Source: Mucilaginibacter psychrotolerans
GTDB taxonomy: Bacteria; Bacteroidota; Bacteroidia; Sphingobacteriales; Sphingobacteriaceae
DNA: 64,000 bases
Direction: 5' to 3'
Assembly: GCF_004519315.1 (NCBI RefSeq)
Contig: NZ_SOZE01000009.1
Location: 1 to 64,000 of the forward strand
Shown: positions 1 through 7,686 of the stretch, piece by piece
Position numbering within the stretch: position 1 is the stretch's first letter
Layout of the letters: each line of letters opens with the position of its first letter
Translations under genes and position numbers: made by a program
The notes under the pieces: generated by a model
Database searches by the model: none
What the model was told of the DNA's origin: nothing
What the model saw: only the letters and a program-made list of their open reading frames with translations

Positions 1-2
1 CG

Positions 3-263
3 CCTTCTAAAGCAAATTTCCCTAACCTGGAGCAGGAAAAATCTGACAAGGGCAAACGGCACCCCTTAATGCACAGGCAAATCATGATGTTCAAAGCCTG
101 GCTTAGGGGAATCCATCATCACTGCTCACACCTACAGCGGTATATTGATGAGTTTTGTTACCGGTTCAACAGGCTTAAGTATCCTGACAATATGTTTCAT
201 AACCTTGTCAAGACGATGATTGCGGCCGGACCAATATTTCTGCAAAAATCATGGGTTGCTTAA
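3..263 (+). CDS. IS1595-family (ISXO2-like) transposase, C-terminal end, cut by window edge
   Basis: The frame is open from base 3 and stops at 263, so this is the last ~86 residues of a protein that begins outside the window. The stretch around KAWLRGIHH followed by LQRYIDEFCYRFNR is the typical C-terminal end of ISXO2-like (IS1595) DDE transposases. In that family this segment follows the catalytic core and ends the protein. Whether the element is intact cannot be judged because the 5' part is missing. No inverted repeat was identified after the stop. Confidence 0.7.
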   Translation, partial: PSKANFPNLEQEKSDKGKRHPLMHRQIMMFKAWLRGIHHHCSHLQRYIDEFCYRFNRLKYPDNMFHNLVKTMIAAGPIFLQKSWVA

Positions 264-290
264 ACGCCTTATTCTATAAAAAAGATCGAC

Positions 291-1652
291 TTGGGAACCA
301 GTACTGGAAAAATTTATTTTACCTCGAAAATGCTAACCGCACCGGTCCCTGTAGTCTTAATATTCGTCCGCAAACTCTGGAAAGGTTGGATTTTTGTTAT
401 GGTGTTTGCCGGGTTGATAGTTGGATTCCTAATAAGGCAATTACTAAATACAAAGAAAGATAACGAAATAGTTCGGCTAACAGGGCTGCAACTTATTGAC
501 GACATTGGGGAATTTTTGAAGACTATAAAGAGTTTTGAAACTGAAGCCAGATTAAAACAATTAAGCGGCGAAGTGATATTAATCTTAAATTCAAATCTTA
601 ATGCTTTAGTTCCCCAAGCCCCCCAAGCATTAAGCAATATCCAAGCAAAACAGGAAGAGTTCGATAAAGAAAAAATGGACTTTAAAAACGATTTAATTGA
701 AATCGCAGAGCAGCTAAAAAAACTGTATAATATCCTAAACAACCCCAATCTATTGGAGGTAATCGATACATACCTAAATCGCGCAAAACAACAGGTCCAG
801 ATAATTAAAAATCTAATCGATGCCAATAACTTAGATGATGCTAACCTGACATTAGAAGATTTTTACGATGGTTTGAATTCAGATATAAATTTATATCGGT
901 CCTATTTTCAAACTGTTAAAAACTACTTGACAACTGATTCGAATTACCCTAATGTTGCACCAGTTACAAAAGACAAGACCACTAAAAAGGTTACCGATTA
1001 TTTTACAGATCTACAAGCAATTATCTTTGATAGAACAGCACCTCAAAATGCGATACTGGCCATTAATGATAACCAAAAAAAATTCGAGCAACTTCCAGAC
1101 AACATAAAAGACAATCTCATCATGGAGTTCAGTTCGTTGAAACGATTTCAGCCCAACACTGAATTGACCGAAGCAATCGACAAATGGAAAGAGTTGGTAT
1201 CCAATATCGTAGAAAATAAAAAAATGCTTTCTGATTGTGATAAATATCTCAGCGAAGCATTTAAGGCAAATCCTAATATAATTAACGACATTGTTAAACA
1301 ATGGAACAATGCAACCCGTGGCGCCGAACTGGATGCGGCAGGTGGAGCATCAGAGGAAAATGAGTTTTCCAAAACAGTTGCTGCCGACACCGAAAATCCA
1401 TTGAACATTCAAGTAGCATCCTTCGACCAATCCAATCTGAAAGCGAAGCTCGCACGTTCGAGAAAAAACTACTACTTGTTCAATTTTCTTCAAACCTTTG
1501 TGTTGGCAATATTAATCAGCTTGGGTGCATTCAAATCACTGGAGGCAAGTTTCATTGGTCATGCCAGCGAATTTATCGGCATATTTTTATTTGCATTTTC
1601 ACTTGACATTAGCATAGCAAATGTTGTCCAGTTTAAAGCTAATATATCCTAA
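291..1652 (+). CDS. Unknown membrane-anchored coiled-coil protein
   Basis: I do not recognise a family. The 453-aa product has one hydrophobic segment near the N-terminus (about residues 33-50). A long charged helical middle, rich in Lys, Glu, Asn and Leu, suggests coiled coil. Two hydrophobic segments lie at the C-terminus (about 395-415 and 425-445). It therefore looks like an inner-membrane protein with a large soluble helical domain. A second possible start lies at base 330, closer to the first membrane segment. It is transcribed towards the DUF262/HEPN pair on the other strand, with ~190 bp between their 3' ends. Its AT-rich composition matches the surrounding accessory DNA. Function is not assignable. 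Confidence 0.6.
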   Translation: MGTSTGKIYFTSKMLTAPVPVVLIFVRKLWKGWIFVMVFAGLIVGFLIRQLLNTKKDNEIVRLTGLQLIDDIGEFLKTIKSFETEARLKQLSGEVILILNSNLNALVPQAPQALSNIQAKQEEFDKEKMDFKNDLIEIAEQLKKLYNILNNPNLLEVIDTYLNRAKQQVQIIKNLIDANNLDDANLTLEDFYDGLNSDINLYRSYFQTVKNYLTTDSNYPNVAPVTKDKTTKKVTDYFTDLQAIIFDRTAPQNAILAINDNQKKFEQLPDNIKDNLIMEFSSLKRFQPNTELTEAIDKWKELVSNIVENKKMLSDCDKYLSEAFKANPNIINDIVKQWNNATRGAELDAAGGASEENEFSKTVAADTENPLNIQVASFDQSNLKAKLARSRKNYYLFNFLQTFVLAILISLGAFKSLEASFIGHASEFIGIFLFAFSLDISIANVVQFKANIS

Positions 1653-1843
1653 TTTGAAATCCAATTTGGACAATTAGCAAGCCCCAAGTAGTTCAGCGAG
1701 CTCCTTTAATCAATAGTTATTGTTAAGGATCGTCTGCATTACTTGTAGGCTCTGCTTTACTTTTCTGCTTTTAATCACTTTAAACAATTCCTCATGCAGA
1801 TGATGGTTCATGGCAAAGTGTGTAACGCCCTGTTTTTTTTTCC

Positions 1844-2557
1844 TTAATTTTCCTCGAACAGCAGCTTATACTTGGTGTATAAAGCGATGAAAATCTTATC
1901 GAGTAAAACCAATAACGTAAATCTAACAAAGTAGTTATCATCCTTTGGGTTGGACTTCAGCAAGGTATTGAGTGTCGGAAGGTTCTCCTGGTAGGAAAAT
2001 GTGTTATGTGCGCATCGATTCCGGTGATAATAAAGGAGGTTATATTTGGATTGAAGCACGTTCTCAAACAGCTTCCCTGTAGTTGCGAATTGATTCAAGG
2101 GAATTATCGCGTTGTCCCCCATAAACTCCAAAAAGTTATTTTGCGCCCAAGTTGCCAAATTACTACCTGAGAATAGCGTCTTAACCTCGGTTATCGTCTC
2201 ATTTTGAATTGCTGCTTTATCAATGCCAGTGTTTACATCGAACCCAGTCTCATATTTGGTAATAAGCTCAACGAGGTCAAGAAATATCTTCTTCTTATCC
2301 TCATAGGAGGAACATTCACCCAGCGTTGATTGCGAATAACGCTTATATCGGTAATCATAATCATCAGTCGCCAAATCCCAGACGATACATTTCATCTTCT
2401 GCTCCTGGAAACCAGTCATTTTTAAAAATACAGATTGGAAGATATACTCGCTCAATGGGTAAGTTTCCATCCCATCACCAATGCCTATGTTTGCTGCGAC
2501 AACCTCTTTCAAAAGGCCTGTAACAGGCGATAAAATAAAATCTCTATGCCTATCCAT
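1844..2557 (-). CDS. HEPN-like protein (candidate RNase partner of DUF262 protein)
   Basis: This 237-aa protein carries R179-N-R-C-A-H184 in a helical C-terminal context (YYHRNRCAHNTF). This fits the Rx4-6H signature of HEPN domains, many of which are RNases in defence and toxin systems. The start codon directly abuts the stop codon of the upstream DUF262 gene, so the two are probably translationally coupled and act together. No other domain is recognised. The assignment rests on the motif and on the neighbour; HEPN domains can also be non-catalytic, so RNase activity is inference. Confidence 0.6.
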   Translation of the reverse strand: MDRHRDFILSPVTGLLKEVVAANIGIGDGMETYPLSEYIFQSVFLKMTGFQEQKMKCIVWDLATDDYDYRYKRYSQSTLGECSSYEDKKKIFLDLVELITKYETGFDVNTGIDKAAIQNETITEVKTLFSGSNLATWAQNNFLEFMGDNAIIPLNQFATTGKLFENVLQSKYNLLYYHRNRCAHNTFSYQENLPTLNTLLKSNPKDDNYFVRFTLLVLLDKIFIALYTKYKLLFEEN

Positions 2558-3796
2558 TTATACCATGAATGTATTGAAAATGCCAATTGAAGCATCCATA
2601 CGTGCCCTTAAATACTTTAGGGCCGCTGGCGCTTTTCGATGACCGTAATCGCTTCTGAATCCTGCTGCGGCATCGTCAAGTGCAGCTTTTAATTCGCCTT
2701 TCCGGTCAGGGTTGATATCCCGTCCACCAAAGACAACTTTATAGATCAGCCCGAAAAAATACACATCCATATCGATGATCGAAGCAAATGACATCGGGAT
2801 CTCTAAGGCTTCCATGTTTCGTTTTAACTGCTCGAACCGTGGCGCATAATTCCGGTCGGGAAAAAGCTCTGAGAAGGGCTTGAACCAGTGCGAGGCCGTA
2901 TCACCAACCATTGAATAAACAAAATCCTCATAATACTTCTCCATTTTGAGCTTATAACCTCGTGCCACGCGCCCGCTGCCGGTATCCTTAGCATATTGAG
3001 ATAACAGCGAAAGAAAACGCACAAAGTCAGCGGAAGTATCAAGACTTTGGTTTTTGACCTTATAATTCGTAATAAAATCGGGCTCAAAAAATGCGGCAAG
3101 ATCTTTATTCAGGAAATATAAAGATGCCCTGCTTTCCTGGGGCAGCAGCCGCTCCCCCTGAATATTGATATTTCGAAACACGGATGAGTAAAATCTTTGC
3201 TGAGCGAGCTGATCGCCGCCGTGTGGCACCAGGTAAGAAAATCCCAGAAAGGTCTTTTTGAAAAACTCATCATCGACATTTAAGTCGGAAGCTCTGTAAT
3301 TCCCAGGAACGAGGTTTTGAAGGATCTCTTCTCTGGTTTTGCCTTTATCGGTTAAATTGCTGAAATCCCAGGCTAAGATATCATCGAATTGCTCTTCAAT
3401 ATCGTCCATATCGTCATCATTTTCGTTGGCGAGCCTTAGGCTTTCTATTTTACTCTTGAACTCCTTCTTATCAGGGTATAATTTCAGGTAGGCCAGTAAT
3501 ATACTCGTTAGCCTTTGCTGGCCGTCAAGGATCAGGTTGACGTTAAGATCTCCATCTTTAAAAGCGCCAATGGTGATTGGCGGCACAAACTCCTGCTTCT
3601 TAAACGTATCGATCAGGGTAATTACTTTATCCTGGTTCCAAACAAAATACCTTTGATAGTCCGGAAGAATGATGTTTTTTTTGAGAATGAGATCAAGCCA
3701 ATGACTTAATGAATATTGGCCGTAGTAAACGCGGTTGTCCATTAATGATGAAAGATTTAAGGTGGTGTTATCGCTGTTGATGATAGCAGGTAACAC
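2558..3796 (-). CDS. DUF262 (GmrSD/ParB-like) domain protein
   Basis: The N-terminal part has the two hallmarks of DUF262: YQRYFVWNQDK at residues 47-57 and DGQQR at 91-95 (LILDGQQRLTS). DUF262 forms the ParB-like NTP-binding/hydrolysing half of GmrSD-type modification-dependent systems and of several phage-defence proteins. The C-terminal ~200 residues are not recognised and lack the usual GmrD HNH nuclease. The effector may instead be the HEPN-like protein encoded by the abutting downstream gene. Translation appears to begin at a GTG (3794-3796); no ATG is available before residue 19. Product length is 412 aa. Confidence 0.8.
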   Translation of the reverse strand: MLPAIINSDNTTLNLSSLMDNRVYYGQYSLSHWLDLILKKNIILPDYQRYFVWNQDKVITLIDTFKKQEFVPPITIGAFKDGDLNVNLILDGQQRLTSILLAYLKLYPDKKEFKSKIESLRLANENDDDMDDIEEQFDDILAWDFSNLTDKGKTREEILQNLVPGNYRASDLNVDDEFFKKTFLGFSYLVPHGGDQLAQQRFYSSVFRNINIQGERLLPQESRASLYFLNKDLAAFFEPDFITNYKVKNQSLDTSADFVRFLSLLSQYAKDTGSGRVARGYKLKMEKYYEDFVYSMVGDTASHWFKPFSELFPDRNYAPRFEQLKRNMEALEIPMSFASIIDMDVYFFGLIYKVVFGGRDINPDRKGELKAALDDAAAGFRSDYGHRKAPAALKYLRARMDASIGIFNTFMV

Positions 3797-4324
3797 GCTC
3801 CAATATTAGGAAATATTTATAATATTCACTTGCTCTTTTCTCAATTCTTCTCAGTTTCCACCCTCACTTTCTTTCCTTTCAAAGGTTTATGCCCCGCCCT
3901 TCCTCAAACAAAAGTTAACCAGGCCCTACGTGTGCATCGCCTGGCAATGGTAACCGGGAGTGCAGTTACCTTTTGTTTACCCCTCTTTTTAGCCCCTCCT
4001 TTCTTCTTCTTTTCAATGGCATTTTTGTTTTCAATGGTTCACATTTAGCCTTAGCTGAGGCAAATTTACTCCTCTTCGGCAGCCAAGGCCATGCAAGTGC
4101 CGCTTATATTCACCACAGATATCGGCCAAATTATTTAAATCTTCGAAGAAATTATTGAACAATTGTAATCTAAAGGTGCGGTTGTATACCATATTAGCCA
4201 CGAAATCAAAAATATCATTATTGAACGGTATTCATTTTTTTTCCAACCGTCCAAAAACACCAGAAAAGGCATCAAAAGTTCGATTGAACTCCCTAACTCT
4301 CCAGATAAAGAGATAACATTGATT
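3797..4324. other. Gene-free stretch between DUF262 gene and HTH pair
   Basis: About 530 bp. Short open frames on the plus strand (3830-4158) are low-complexity, Phe/Leu-rich and lack family resemblance; I see no convincing gene. It must contain the promoter of the DUF262/HEPN pair near 3800-3860, which is AT-rich, but no clear promoter boxes were identified. Confidence 0.4.
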
Positions 4325-4615
4325 TCATCCTGTTAAATTAGAGAAATTAAAATCACTCCCTCTCGGATTAAATGATGGTTTGTAATCTATATAGCCAAAG
4401 GCACTAAGTTCCTGCACGCACTTGTGATAAGTCGATGAGGAATGTATTTTGGCCAGCTTCATAAGCATTTTTCTCGACGCCCTTATTGGAGCCTTCCAGC
4501 CGTTATCTTCCCAGCAGCAGAACAATGCAAGCAAGAAACTCATATGAATTGGCGTAATTCTGCCATCTTCCTGAGTACGTTTAATTATGGGCGATAAACT
4601 CTCTCTTTCAATCAT
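4325..4615 (-). CDS. Small conserved mobile-element protein, winged-helix-like (copy 1)
   Basis: A 96-aa protein with the pattern SRKxLMKLAKIHSSSTYHKCVQEL followed by FGYIDYKPSF. This looks like a small winged-helix DNA-binding fold. A diverged paralogue lies at 12732-13019 with the same SRKQLMK...TTYHKCISKLKELEYI core. Both sit immediately downstream of an HTH/excisionase-like gene. Here the start overlaps the upstream gene by 4 bp (ATGA). In Bacteroidota integrative elements such pairs accompany the integrase and probably control excision or integration; that role is inferred. Confidence 0.6.
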   Translation of the reverse strand: MIERESLSPIIKRTQEDGRITPIHMSFLLALFCCWEDNGWKAPIRASRKMLMKLAKIHSSSTYHKCVQELSAFGYIDYKPSFNPRGSDFNFSNLTG

Positions 4616-4875
4616 AGTTTATCCCCTTCTACCAACTTTCTAATTTCTTCAAGCTTGTAAAAAAAGATACTTCCAACTTTGCTATAGTTTAATTTGCCGC
4701 TGATACGGAGTGCTTGTAAGGTATTGGGCGATATGTTCAGCATCCTCCTCACTTGACTGCTGCGTAGCCATTCACCGGCAGGCTGTTCTTTCCTATCAAT
4801 AATCTTTCTGATGTCGCTTAACAATTCTTCTTTAAAGACCTGTAAATCTTCCTTCGTTATAATTTCAGTTGCCAT
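4612..4875 (-). CDS. HTH excisionase-like DNA-binding protein (copy 1)
   Basis: After a short helical N-terminus (MATEIITKEDLQ) there is a MerR/excisionase-type HTH: WLRSSQVRRMLNISPNTLQ, then LRISGKLNYSKVGSIFFYK. The SKVG..FFYK wing is typical of HTH_17 proteins of Bacteroidota mobile elements. The ATG at 4873-4875 was chosen because the paralogue at 13022-13285 starts at the equivalent point (MPLEIITKDDL); an upstream ATG at 4893 is possible. It lies between the broken integrase and a small winged-helix-like gene with a 4-bp overlap, as expected for an int-xis module. Confidence 0.75.
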   Translation of the reverse strand: MATEIITKEDLQVFKEELLSDIRKIIDRKEQPAGEWLRSSQVRRMLNISPNTLQALRISGKLNYSKVGSIFFYKLEEIRKLVEGDKL

Positions 4876-4994
4876 TTCATATATTTTAGGCAAAGCTGCT
4901 GGTTCTTACTTTAAGAAATTAACGAGCATTTCGGTACTACCGAAAAATAAACCCGACCGGCAAATCATTTAACCAGTCGGGTATATCAATGTAT

Positions 4995-6263
4995 TTAGCG
5001 TTTTGGTTCATCAGCACCAATAATCTGGTGTTCAGATATAAAATTATTTTTTGCCAGCCGCTTTTTAAGTTTAGCCATGTCCTCATTGACCTTGATACCG
5101 GTAACCTTCGCGTAATGCATGGTTTGACGTAAACTCTTATGCCCCATCATTTCCTTGATGGACTCCAGTGGTACATGGTTGGCTAGTGTTACAGTAGTTC
5201 CAAATGTGTGCCTGGCCATATGCGTTTTCAACTCTTTATTGATACCGCACATATCCCCTATTTCTTTCAGGTAAGCGTTGTACTTTTGATTACTCAATAC
5301 AGGCAATAACTGATCTTTGATGATACATTGCTCATTGTATTCATATTTGGCTAATATTCGTTTGGTGATTGGCAGCAATGGAATTATTGATGGCGTTCCT
5401 GTTTTCTGCCTTCCTTTATAGATTCTTAATTCACCATCGATACCAATATCCACTTCGGACTTTTTCAATTGCTTTACATCTGCAAATGCAAGTCCTGTAA
5501 AACAGCAGAAAATGAACACATCCCTTACCTAACAAAGCCGGTTGTTTGTTATCTCTTTGTCAGCAATGGCCTGAATCTCCTCCTTTACCAGGAAGACTGT
5601 CTGAACTTCTTCTCTAGTCTCATCAAATTTTGCGAACGGGTCATTTTTCAGCCAACCGTTATCGACGCAGGCGATAACTATTTTCTTCATGTTGGCAATA
5701 TTTTTAAGGGCACTGTTATGGCCCAATTTTTTGACCGTCCTGAACCAGTGATAAAGCTTTTTAACAAACTCCAGATCGAGAGCAAGGATGTTGATTTCCC
5801 TGACATTATACTGCGAGTACAGGAACACGGACAAGTGGCGGTAAGTCGTATTGAAATTTGTCCAGGTACCTTTTGCCACCCCTTTCCCGATCATTGCTTT
5901 CATATCATCATTATGGCTTTTGAAAAGTGACATCAATTCCCGCTTGCGCTGCTCCGCACCACTCATTATGTCCATGATTGAAATTGCAGTCACAACCCGC
6001 CCGGATTCAATCAGCTGCTTGCGGGCATCATAGGCTTTGCTTTGCAATACATCCAGATAGTGATTCAATTCTTTTGCGTCCTCTTTACTACCGGACGCCC
6101 TGTTAGCGCCTGCACTCCATCTGGCAGCACTCCAGGTTCTTTTGACCGACACGTCCCTTGACAGGCCGTCCACTGTAATTCTAAGGTAAATGTACATGGT
6201 ACCCTTGTCGGCATGACGTTGTTTCCTAAGGTAAAACAACATTCCAAAGCTTTTCTCTAACAT
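4995..6263 (-). pseudogene. Tyrosine recombinase/integrase split by an in-frame amber codon
   Basis: Two open stretches in the same frame, 5529-6263 (N-terminal SAM-like and core-binding domains) and 4995-5516 (catalytic domain), are separated by one TAG at 5529-5531. Across the stop the translation reads NNRLC-stop-VRDVFIFCCFTGLAFADV, where relatives usually have a glutamine (CAG). A single C-to-T change explains it. The catalytic half keeps the HxxR box (HMARHTFGT), the GHKSLRQT box and the nucleophile Tyr (MHYAK). The usual first Arg position is Ala (TGLAFADV), which is common in Bacteroidota integrases. Total length would be ~422 aa, normal for the family. Readthrough or re-initiation (GTG at 5517-5519) seems unlikely to give an active enzyme. 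Confidence 0.85.
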
Positions 6264-6335
6264 AACGAAACAATTAAAAGTTAATAAATATCGAAATGCA
6301 GCCTATAAAAGTCAAGATGTTTAGTAGAAGAACAT

Positions 6336-6358
6336 GTTGTAATTCAATTAATTACAAC
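6336..6358. repeat. 9-bp inverted repeat upstream of the integrase
   Basis: GTTGTAATT (6336-6344) and AATTACAAC (6350-6358) flank a 5-base loop. It shares the TGTAATTCA core with the hairpin at 6459-6485. It lies ~75 bp upstream of the integrase start, in the expected attachment-site region, so it may bind recombinase or host factors (inference). Confidence 0.55.
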
Positions 6359-6363
6359 GTTTC

Positions 6364-6409
6364 CAGTGTGACATTTCCACCAAAAAAATGTCACACTGAA
6401 TGTCACACT
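6364..6409. repeat. Three copies of AGTGTGACATT next to the integrase (candidate arm-type sites)
   Basis: CAGTGTGACATT at 6364-6375 is repeated inverted as AATGTCACACTG at 6387-6398, and AATGTCACACT follows again directly at 6399-6409. This gives one inverted and two direct copies within 46 bp. Repeated 10-12 bp sites beside an integrase gene near the element end are what tyrosine integrases use as arm-type binding sites; that function is inferred. Confidence 0.6.
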
Positions 6410-6455
6410 AAAACTATGCGAAATGAGACATATTTTGAGTAGCCCCGGAAATGAA

Positions 6456-6489
6456 AAAAGCCTGTAATTCAGTGAATTACAGGCTTTTG
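6456..6489. terminator. Bidirectional terminator-like hairpin
   Basis: AGCCTGTAATTC (6459-6470) and GAATTACAGGCT (6474-6485) form a 12-bp perfect stem with a 3-base loop. It has A-rich sequence before and TTTT after, so it can terminate on either strand. On the minus strand it lies just downstream of the tRNA-like fragment at 6510-6535, as a tRNA terminator would. Confidence 0.65.
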
Positions 6490-6509
6490 ATGTGTTTTGA
6501 TTATCAATC

Positions 6510-6535
6510 TGGCGGTGAGGGAGGGAAATGAACCC
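6510..6535 (-). other. tRNA 3'-end-like fragment (possible attachment-site remnant)
   Basis: The plus-strand segment TGGCGGTGAGGGAGGGA followed by AATGAACCC reads on the minus strand like the T-arm and acceptor end of a Ser/Leu tRNA (GGGTTC...CCCTCCCTCACCGCCA). The T-loop is decayed (TTCATTT instead of TTCGAAT). No remaining tRNA body lies upstream. Tyrosine integrases commonly use tRNA 3' ends, and this lies beside the integrase and a tRNA-type terminator. Confidence 0.4.
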
Positions 6536-6850
6536 AACAATCAATTGTCTCTTTATCAGTTTATTAGCGGTGATATTTTCAGTTACTACACGATTGACGC
6601 AAATTATCTATAAAACGCATTTTTTCTTCCCTAAAGATACCGTTATTTAGGAATTTAAACAAAAATTTAAAAAACTAGTAACCAAGATTCTCATTAAAAA
6701 GCATAAAGGAAGATTGACTACTACAAGCCTTGTAATGATGTGAGTTTGAAAACTTCTTAATATTATTAATTAAATAATATTAAAATCGTTGCCGTATCCA
6801 TCCTAAAAAAAGTCGTTTAGATATCAAGTAATCTTAGTAAATACAAGTTT

Positions 6851-6874
6851 CAAGTTCGAATCCCTACAGGTTCA
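6851..6874 (+). other. Second T-arm-like fragment (possible element boundary)
   Basis: CAAGTTCGAATCCCTACAGG followed by TTCA resembles a tRNA T-loop (GTTCGAATC) plus acceptor 3' strand. The preceding bases do not pair to form a proper T-stem, so it is at best a truncated or hybrid tRNA end. A strong terminator follows 5 bp later, as after a tRNA gene. It may mark where element DNA joins older chromosomal sequence. Confidence 0.35.
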
Positions 6875-6878
6875 CTCT

Positions 6879-6908
6879 AAGGGATGATTGAAAAATCATC
6901 CCTTTTTT
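6879..6908 (+). terminator. Strong rho-independent terminator with GAAA loop
   Basis: AAGGGATGATT (6879-6889), GAAA loop, AATCATCCCTT (6894-6904), then a T-run. An 11-bp perfect stem with a tetraloop is a textbook intrinsic terminator. Confidence 0.85.
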
Positions 6909-7253
6909 CATAAATACGATGATCTATTCGTTCATTATCAATGAATTATGGGATAACACATTCAGCATAGTAGGTGTTCGTTAGATGTTCATAACGTAAA
7001 GATAAAACAGCTATTAGATCACTTAGTTTCAAATCTTCAAGTAAATGGCTCGAGTTTTGTACCATAATGTTCAGAGATGGCCTTCAAAAGAAGGCCGTTT
7101 TTGTTTAAATACCCTTCTAATTGCTTAAAAAGGAGCTGTCCTTGACTATAAACAGAAGATGTTTGTCTACGCTGTCATCGTTGACTTGAATTCCATCAGA
7201 ATTTCGATAGTGTATATTAATCTTTTTAAAAGAAATTAGAAAAGCAGTTGTTT
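6909..7253. other. Gene-free stretch with an orphan terminator
   Basis: No protein-coding gene is supported. A second plus-strand terminator lies at 7079-7102 (GGCCTTC-AAAA-GAAGGCC followed by GTTTTTG), with no recognisable gene in front of it. It may belong to a lost gene or an unrecognised small RNA. Confidence 0.45.
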
Positions 7254-7288
7254 ATTGTTGTCGCATATACTATATTTGCGACAACAAT
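7248..7288 (+). promoter_or_regulatory. Promoter embedded in a 12-bp-arm inverted repeat (probable MarR operator)
   Basis: ATTGTTGTCGCA (7254-7265) and TGCGACAACAAT (7277-7288) are perfect inverted arms around an 11-base spacer. The Bacteroidota -7 box TAnnTTTG occurs as TATATTTG at 7271-7278. A TTG -33 element lies at 7248-7250, 20 bp upstream. A repressor on the palindrome would therefore cover the promoter. The operon it drives ends with a MarR regulator, the obvious candidate to bind it. Confidence 0.75.
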
Positions 7289-7302
7289 TTAAATAAATCA
7301 GA

Positions 7303-7662
7303 ATGATACAATTAACATTTGCATCTCTTCAAGTAAGAGATTTAGAAGCATCAAAAGCATTCTATACGAACAAATTAGAATTTGAAATTGACAACTCTAA
7401 CCCTCAAGCCTGTATTTTCAAGTATAATCAAGGACAAGCAAGTTTTGCTATTCGCACACCTCTTGAACCACTTGAAGGAAAAGAATTGGGAATTGGTGTG
7501 GCGCTTTGGTTTGCAGTTAACGAAAATGTAGATGAACTGAAAGAAAAATTAATCGCGAATGGAATAACTACTGCAGGACCAATTATAGAAACACCTTTTG
7601 GCCGGGCGTTCCACGTAAAAGACCTTGACGGCTATAAACTCACGTTTTTGAATGCAAAATAG
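7303..7662 (+). CDS. VOC-family (glyoxalase/bleomycin-resistance fold) protein
   Basis: A 119-aa protein with the VOC pattern: LQVRDLEASKAFYTNKLEFE at the N-terminus, and GRAFHVKDLDGYKLTFL at the C-terminus, which supplies the late metal or substrate-binding strand. Members include dioxygenases, glyoxalases and antibiotic-binding proteins; the substrate is not deducible. It is the first gene of a four-gene plus-strand operon, 15 bp after the MarR-type operator. It is followed by an NmrA-type reductase, which suggests response to a reactive small molecule. Confidence 0.8.
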   Translation: MIQLTFASLQVRDLEASKAFYTNKLEFEIDNSNPQACIFKYNQGQASFAIRTPLEPLEGKELGIGVALWFAVNENVDELKEKLIANGITTAGPIIETPFGRAFHVKDLDGYKLTFLNAK

Positions 7663-7686
7663 AGGTGAATTACTTACCAATAACAC

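Noticed and set aside
314..826. Long open frame on the minus strand inside the membrane-protein gene
   Set aside because: Complete overlap with a better supported plus-strand gene; Ser/Ile/Phe-rich composition typical of an antisense shadow.
1710..1811. 33-codon minus-strand frame (MNHHLHEELFKVIKSRK...) resembling the last helix of FCD/GntR regulators
   Set aside because: Too short and resemblance too general; at best a decayed remnant.
3830..4158. Two overlapping plus-strand frames upstream of the DUF262 gene
   Set aside because: Low-complexity Phe/Leu content, no family resemblance and unsuitable context.
6344..6544. 66-codon minus-strand frame over the repeats near the integrase
   Set aside because: Runs through hairpins and the tRNA-like fragment, so it is non-coding.
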